Of a stretch of 64,000 nt of DNA, positions 61,755-64,000 are shown piece by piece. Source of the DNA: Ciceribacter sp. L1K22 (GTDB taxonomy: Bacteria; Pseudomonadota; Alphaproteobacteria; Rhizobiales; Rhizobiaceae); NCBI RefSeq assembly GCF_017599385.1, contig NZ_JAGFPK010000001.1, positions 2,121,541-2,185,540 of the forward strand, in the 5' to 3' direction. Under the pieces are notes generated by a model. It had not been told where the DNA came from and did no database searches. It worked only from the letters and a program-made list of their open reading frames with translations. Both the position numbers and the translations under genes were made by a program. Numbering within the stretch: the stretch's first letter is position 1; each line of letters opens with the position of its first letter.

Positions 61755-62618
61755 ATGCCGCGCATAGCCTATGTTAACGGCCGTTACGTGCCCCACACCG
61801 AAGCCCGGGTCCACATCGAGGATCGCGGCTATCAGTTCGCCGATGGCGTCTACGAAGTGTGCGAGGTGCGCCACGGTCTGATCGTCGACCTGACCCGCCA
61901 TCTCGACCGGCTGGACCGGTCGCTGTCGGAATTGAGAATTGCGGCGCCGATGAGTCGCAAGGCGCTGACCGGCGTGATCCGCGAGGTCGTGCGGCGCAAT
62001 CATGTCCGCAACGGCCTGTTCTACCTCCAGGTGACGCGCGGCGTGGCGCGGCGCGATCATGTGTTTCCGTCAGCCTCTGTGAAACCGGCTCTGGTGGTGA
62101 CAGCGAAGAGCACGGACCCGAAAGGCATTGCTGCGAAGAACGAGAAGGGCATCAAGGCGATCACGGTCCCCGACAACCGCTGGGACCGAGTCGACATCAA
62201 GTCCGTCGGCCTGCTTCCCAATGCGCTCGCCCGGCAACAGGCAAAGGAGGAGGGCGCCCAGGAAGCGATCTTCATTGATGTCGACGGCATGGTGACGGAG
62301 GGTGCGGCGACCAATGTCTGGATCATAGACCGCGACGGTTTCCTCGTCACGCGTCCCGCCGATCACGGCATCCTCAAGGGCATCACCCGCACGACGCTCA
62401 TGGATGTGGCGGAAAAACTTGGCGTCGAGATCCGTGAGCGGCGGTTCTCCCGCGCGGAAATGCTGGCCGCAAGGGAGGTGTTCATCACCGCCGCCACGAG
62501 TATTTGCTTTCCCGTCGTGGAGATCGACGGGCAGGTGATCGGCAACGGCCATCCCGGCGAAACGGCCGAGCGCATCCGCGGTCACTTTTTCGAGATTGCG
62601 GAAAAGATCGCGATTTGA
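61755..62618 (+). CDS. dat: D-amino acid aminotransferase (class IV PLP enzyme)
   Basis: 287 residues of the branched-chain/D-amino acid transaminase fold. N-terminal ARVHIEDRGYQFADGVYEV is typical for the D-amino acid branch; the PLP-binding Lys149 is in VDIKSVGLLPN; DVDGMVTEGAATNVWII and GILKGITRTTLMDVA form the cofactor phosphate region. It should interconvert D-alanine and D-glutamate for peptidoglycan or act on related D-amino acids. It starts eight bases after trkA. Confidence 0.93.
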   Translation: MPRIAYVNGRYVPHTEARVHIEDRGYQFADGVYEVCEVRHGLIVDLTRHLDRLDRSLSELRIAAPMSRKALTGVIREVVRRNHVRNGLFYLQVTRGVARRDHVFPSASVKPALVVTAKSTDPKGIAAKNEKGIKAITVPDNRWDRVDIKSVGLLPNALARQQAKEEGAQEAIFIDVDGMVTEGAATNVWIIDRDGFLVTRPADHGILKGITRTTLMDVAEKLGVEIRERRFSRAEMLAAREVFITAATSICFPVVEIDGQVIGNGHPGETAERIRGHFFEIAEKIAI

Positions 62619-62726
62619 TACCAAACCTTGCCGGGAGGGGGCTCGGGGGCGAACCCTATCCAGCTTAGCAAGCTCAAGAATCATAAGATCCGGCACAATG
62701 CCGGCAAAGAAGAAAGAATCGGCGCC

Positions 62727-62972
62727 ATGGCGGAACGTTCTCAGAATTTGCAGGATTTGTTTCTCAATACCGTCCGCAAGCAGAAGATCTCCCTGACAAT
62801 CTTCCTGATCAACGGTGTGAAACTGACAGGAGTCGTCACGTCTTTTGACAATTTCTGCGTGCTTCTGCGGCGCGACGGTCACTCGCAGCTGGTCTACAAG
62901 CACGCGATTTCGACGATCATGCCCGGCCAGCCGATGCAGATGTTCGAGACCGAGGAAGCCTCGGCTCAGTAA
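62727..62972 (+). CDS. hfq: RNA chaperone Hfq
   Basis: 81 residues forming the hexameric Sm-like ring that pairs small RNAs with mRNAs. Sm1 is [20 protein letters not shown] with [20 protein letters not shown]; Sm2 contains [12 protein letters not shown]. The short C-terminal tail is typical for alphaproteobacterial Hfq. The ATG is preceded by a purine-rich AGAAAGAA. It is followed at once by hflX, the classic hfq-hflX pairing. Confidence 0.98.
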   Translation: MAERSQNLQDLFLNTVRKQKISLTIFLINGVKLTGVVTSFDNFCVLLRRDGHSQLVYKHAISTIMPGQPMQMFETEEASAQ

Positions 62973-63046
62973 GGGTTGATCCGATCAACACCAGGGATAC
63001 CAACAACGACTCGATCATCCCGGAGCTGGAAAAGCGCCGCGATGAC

Positions 63047-64000
63047 ATGCGGGCACTGGTTGTCGTTCCGGTCCTGAAGCAGCAGGCGAAGGTGCTTGCG
63101 GCGCAGGCGGCGGAAGCCTCGCACGCGCCGCGCAGCAATGAAGCCCGGCTCGAGGAAGCGATCGGGCTTGCCCGCGCCATCGACCTCGAAATTGTCGACG
63201 GCTTGATCGTGACCGTGTCGCAGCCGCGCCCGGCAACCCTGATGGGAACGGGCAAGATCGCGGAAATCCGCGAAGGCCTCGACGCGCACAATGCCGGCCT
63301 CGTCATCGTCGACCATCCGCTGACGCCCGGCCAGCAGCGCAATCTCGAGAAGGAATGGAACGCCAAGGTCATCGACCGGACGGGCCTGATCCTCGAAATC
63401 TTCGGCCGCCGCGCCTCCACCAAGGAAGGCACGCTGCAGGTCGAGCTCGCGCATCTGAACTACCAGAAGGGCCGTCTGGTTCGCTCCTGGACCCACCTCG
63501 AACGCCAGCGCGGCGGTGCGGGCTTCATGGGTGGCCCCGGTGAAACCCAGATCGAGGCCGACCGCCGGCTGCTGCAGGACCGCATCGTGCGCCTGGAGCG
63601 TGAACTGGAACAGGTGGTGCGCACCCGCCAGTTGCATCGGGCCAAGCGCCGCAAGGTGCCGCACCCGATCGTGGCGCTCGTCGGCTACACCAATGCCGGC
63701 AAGTCCACTCTGTTCAACCGGATCACCGGGGCAGGGGTGCTGGCCGAGGATATGCTGTTCGCCACGCTCGACCCGACGCTGCGCCGCATGAAGCTGCCGC
63801 ATGGCCGGACCGTGATCCTGTCGGATACCGTCGGCTTCATTTCCGACCTGCCGACCCATCTCGTCGCCGCCTTCCGCGCCACGCTTGAAGAGGTGCTGGA
63901 AGCGGACCTGATCCTGCACGTGCGCGACATGTCCGACCCGGACAACGGCGCGCAATCCGCCGACGTCCTGCGCATTCTCGACGATCTAGGGATCGACGAG
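63047..64000 (+). CDS. hflX: GTPase HflX, 3' end beyond the window
   Basis: The frame is open to the last base, so the C-terminus is missing. Visible parts are the N-terminal HflX domain (LVVVPVLKQQ; RPATLMGTGKIAEI; IVDHPLTPGQQRNLEKEW; VIDRTGLILEIFGRRASTKEG; GGAGFMGGPGETQIEADRR) and the GTPase domain with P-loop GYTNAGKSTLFN and DTVGFISDLP. HflX splits stalled ribosomes under stress. The start is unclear: coding similarity (TRDTNNDS...PELEKRRDD) reaches back almost to the hfq stop, yet the first ATG in frame is at 63047; no ATG, GTG or TTG exists in frame between hfq and that point. Confidence 0.93.
   Translation, partial: MRALVVVPVLKQQAKVLAAQAAEASHAPRSNEARLEEAIGLARAIDLEIVDGLIVTVSQPRPATLMGTGKIAEIREGLDAHNAGLVIVDHPLTPGQQRNLEKEWNAKVIDRTGLILEIFGRRASTKEGTLQVELAHLNYQKGRLVRSWTHLERQRGGAGFMGGPGETQIEADRRLLQDRIVRLERELEQVVRTRQLHRAKRRKVPHPIVALVGYTNAGKSTLFNRITGAGVLAEDMLFATLDPTLRRMKLPHGRTVILSDTVGFISDLPTHLVAAFRATLEEVLEADLILHVRDMSDPDNGAQSADVLRILDDLGIDE

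Overview
The window is a GC-rich alphaproteobacterial chromosome segment. Gene content and order (tpiA-secG-pyrG; kdsA, eno, ftsB, pdhABC-lpd-lipA-ratA; cinA/ispDF; dusB-ntrBC-ntrYX-trkA-dat-hfq-hflX) and an E1-beta subunit carrying its own lipoyl domain point to Hyphomicrobiales (Rhizobiales), most like Rhizobiaceae. The genus cannot be fixed from this sequence. No rRNA, tRNA, CRISPR array, transposase, integrase or origin was seen.

Layout. 1-2 kb: the 3' part of an HWE-type histidine kinase and a convergent HD-GYP protein. 2-13 kb: an accessory surface block of two paralogous Ig-repeat autotransporters, a third autotransporter of beta-helix type with a 14-Asp tract, an AraC-type regulator, and a PagL-like outer-membrane lipid A deacylase gene that is frameshifted by a 23-bp tandem duplication. 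13-20 kb: parE, a secreted hydrolase, tpiA, secG, pyrG. 19.7-24.1 kb: a DUF4394 protein divergent from an ECF sigma/RskA-type anti-sigma pair, a repeat-rich non-coding stretch, a small secreted protein and a DUF992 protein. 24-31 kb: ppiD-trpD-trpC-moaC-moeA and gltA on the minus strand. 31-35 kb: comEC convergent with lexA (LexA box present), then a DUF1003 protein. 35-46 kb: a VOC protein with kdsA, a chemoreceptor, eno, ftsB, pdhA-pdhB-pdhC, and small genes. 46-51 kb: a DUF465 gene behind a perfect FNR/FixK-type box, lpd, lipA, a PhyH-like dioxygenase, ratA. 51-64 kb: cinA/ispDF, dusB-ntrB-ntrC, ntrY-ntrX, trkA, dat, hfq and the start of hflX.

How it works together. Most of the window is core metabolism: glycolysis, the pyruvate dehydrogenase complex with its lipoate supply, citrate synthase, tryptophan and molybdenum cofactor synthesis, KDO and isoprenoid precursors. 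To this is added nitrogen regulation (NtrBC/NtrYX) and post-transcriptional control (Hfq). The less ordinary parts are the autotransporter block, the sigma/anti-sigma/DUF4394 module with matching divergent promoter-like motifs, and single-site regulatory signals. Compared with the rhizobial gene order I remember, pyrG and kdsA are separated by about 16 kb that includes the trp/moa and lexA blocks, and gltX is absent next to gltA.
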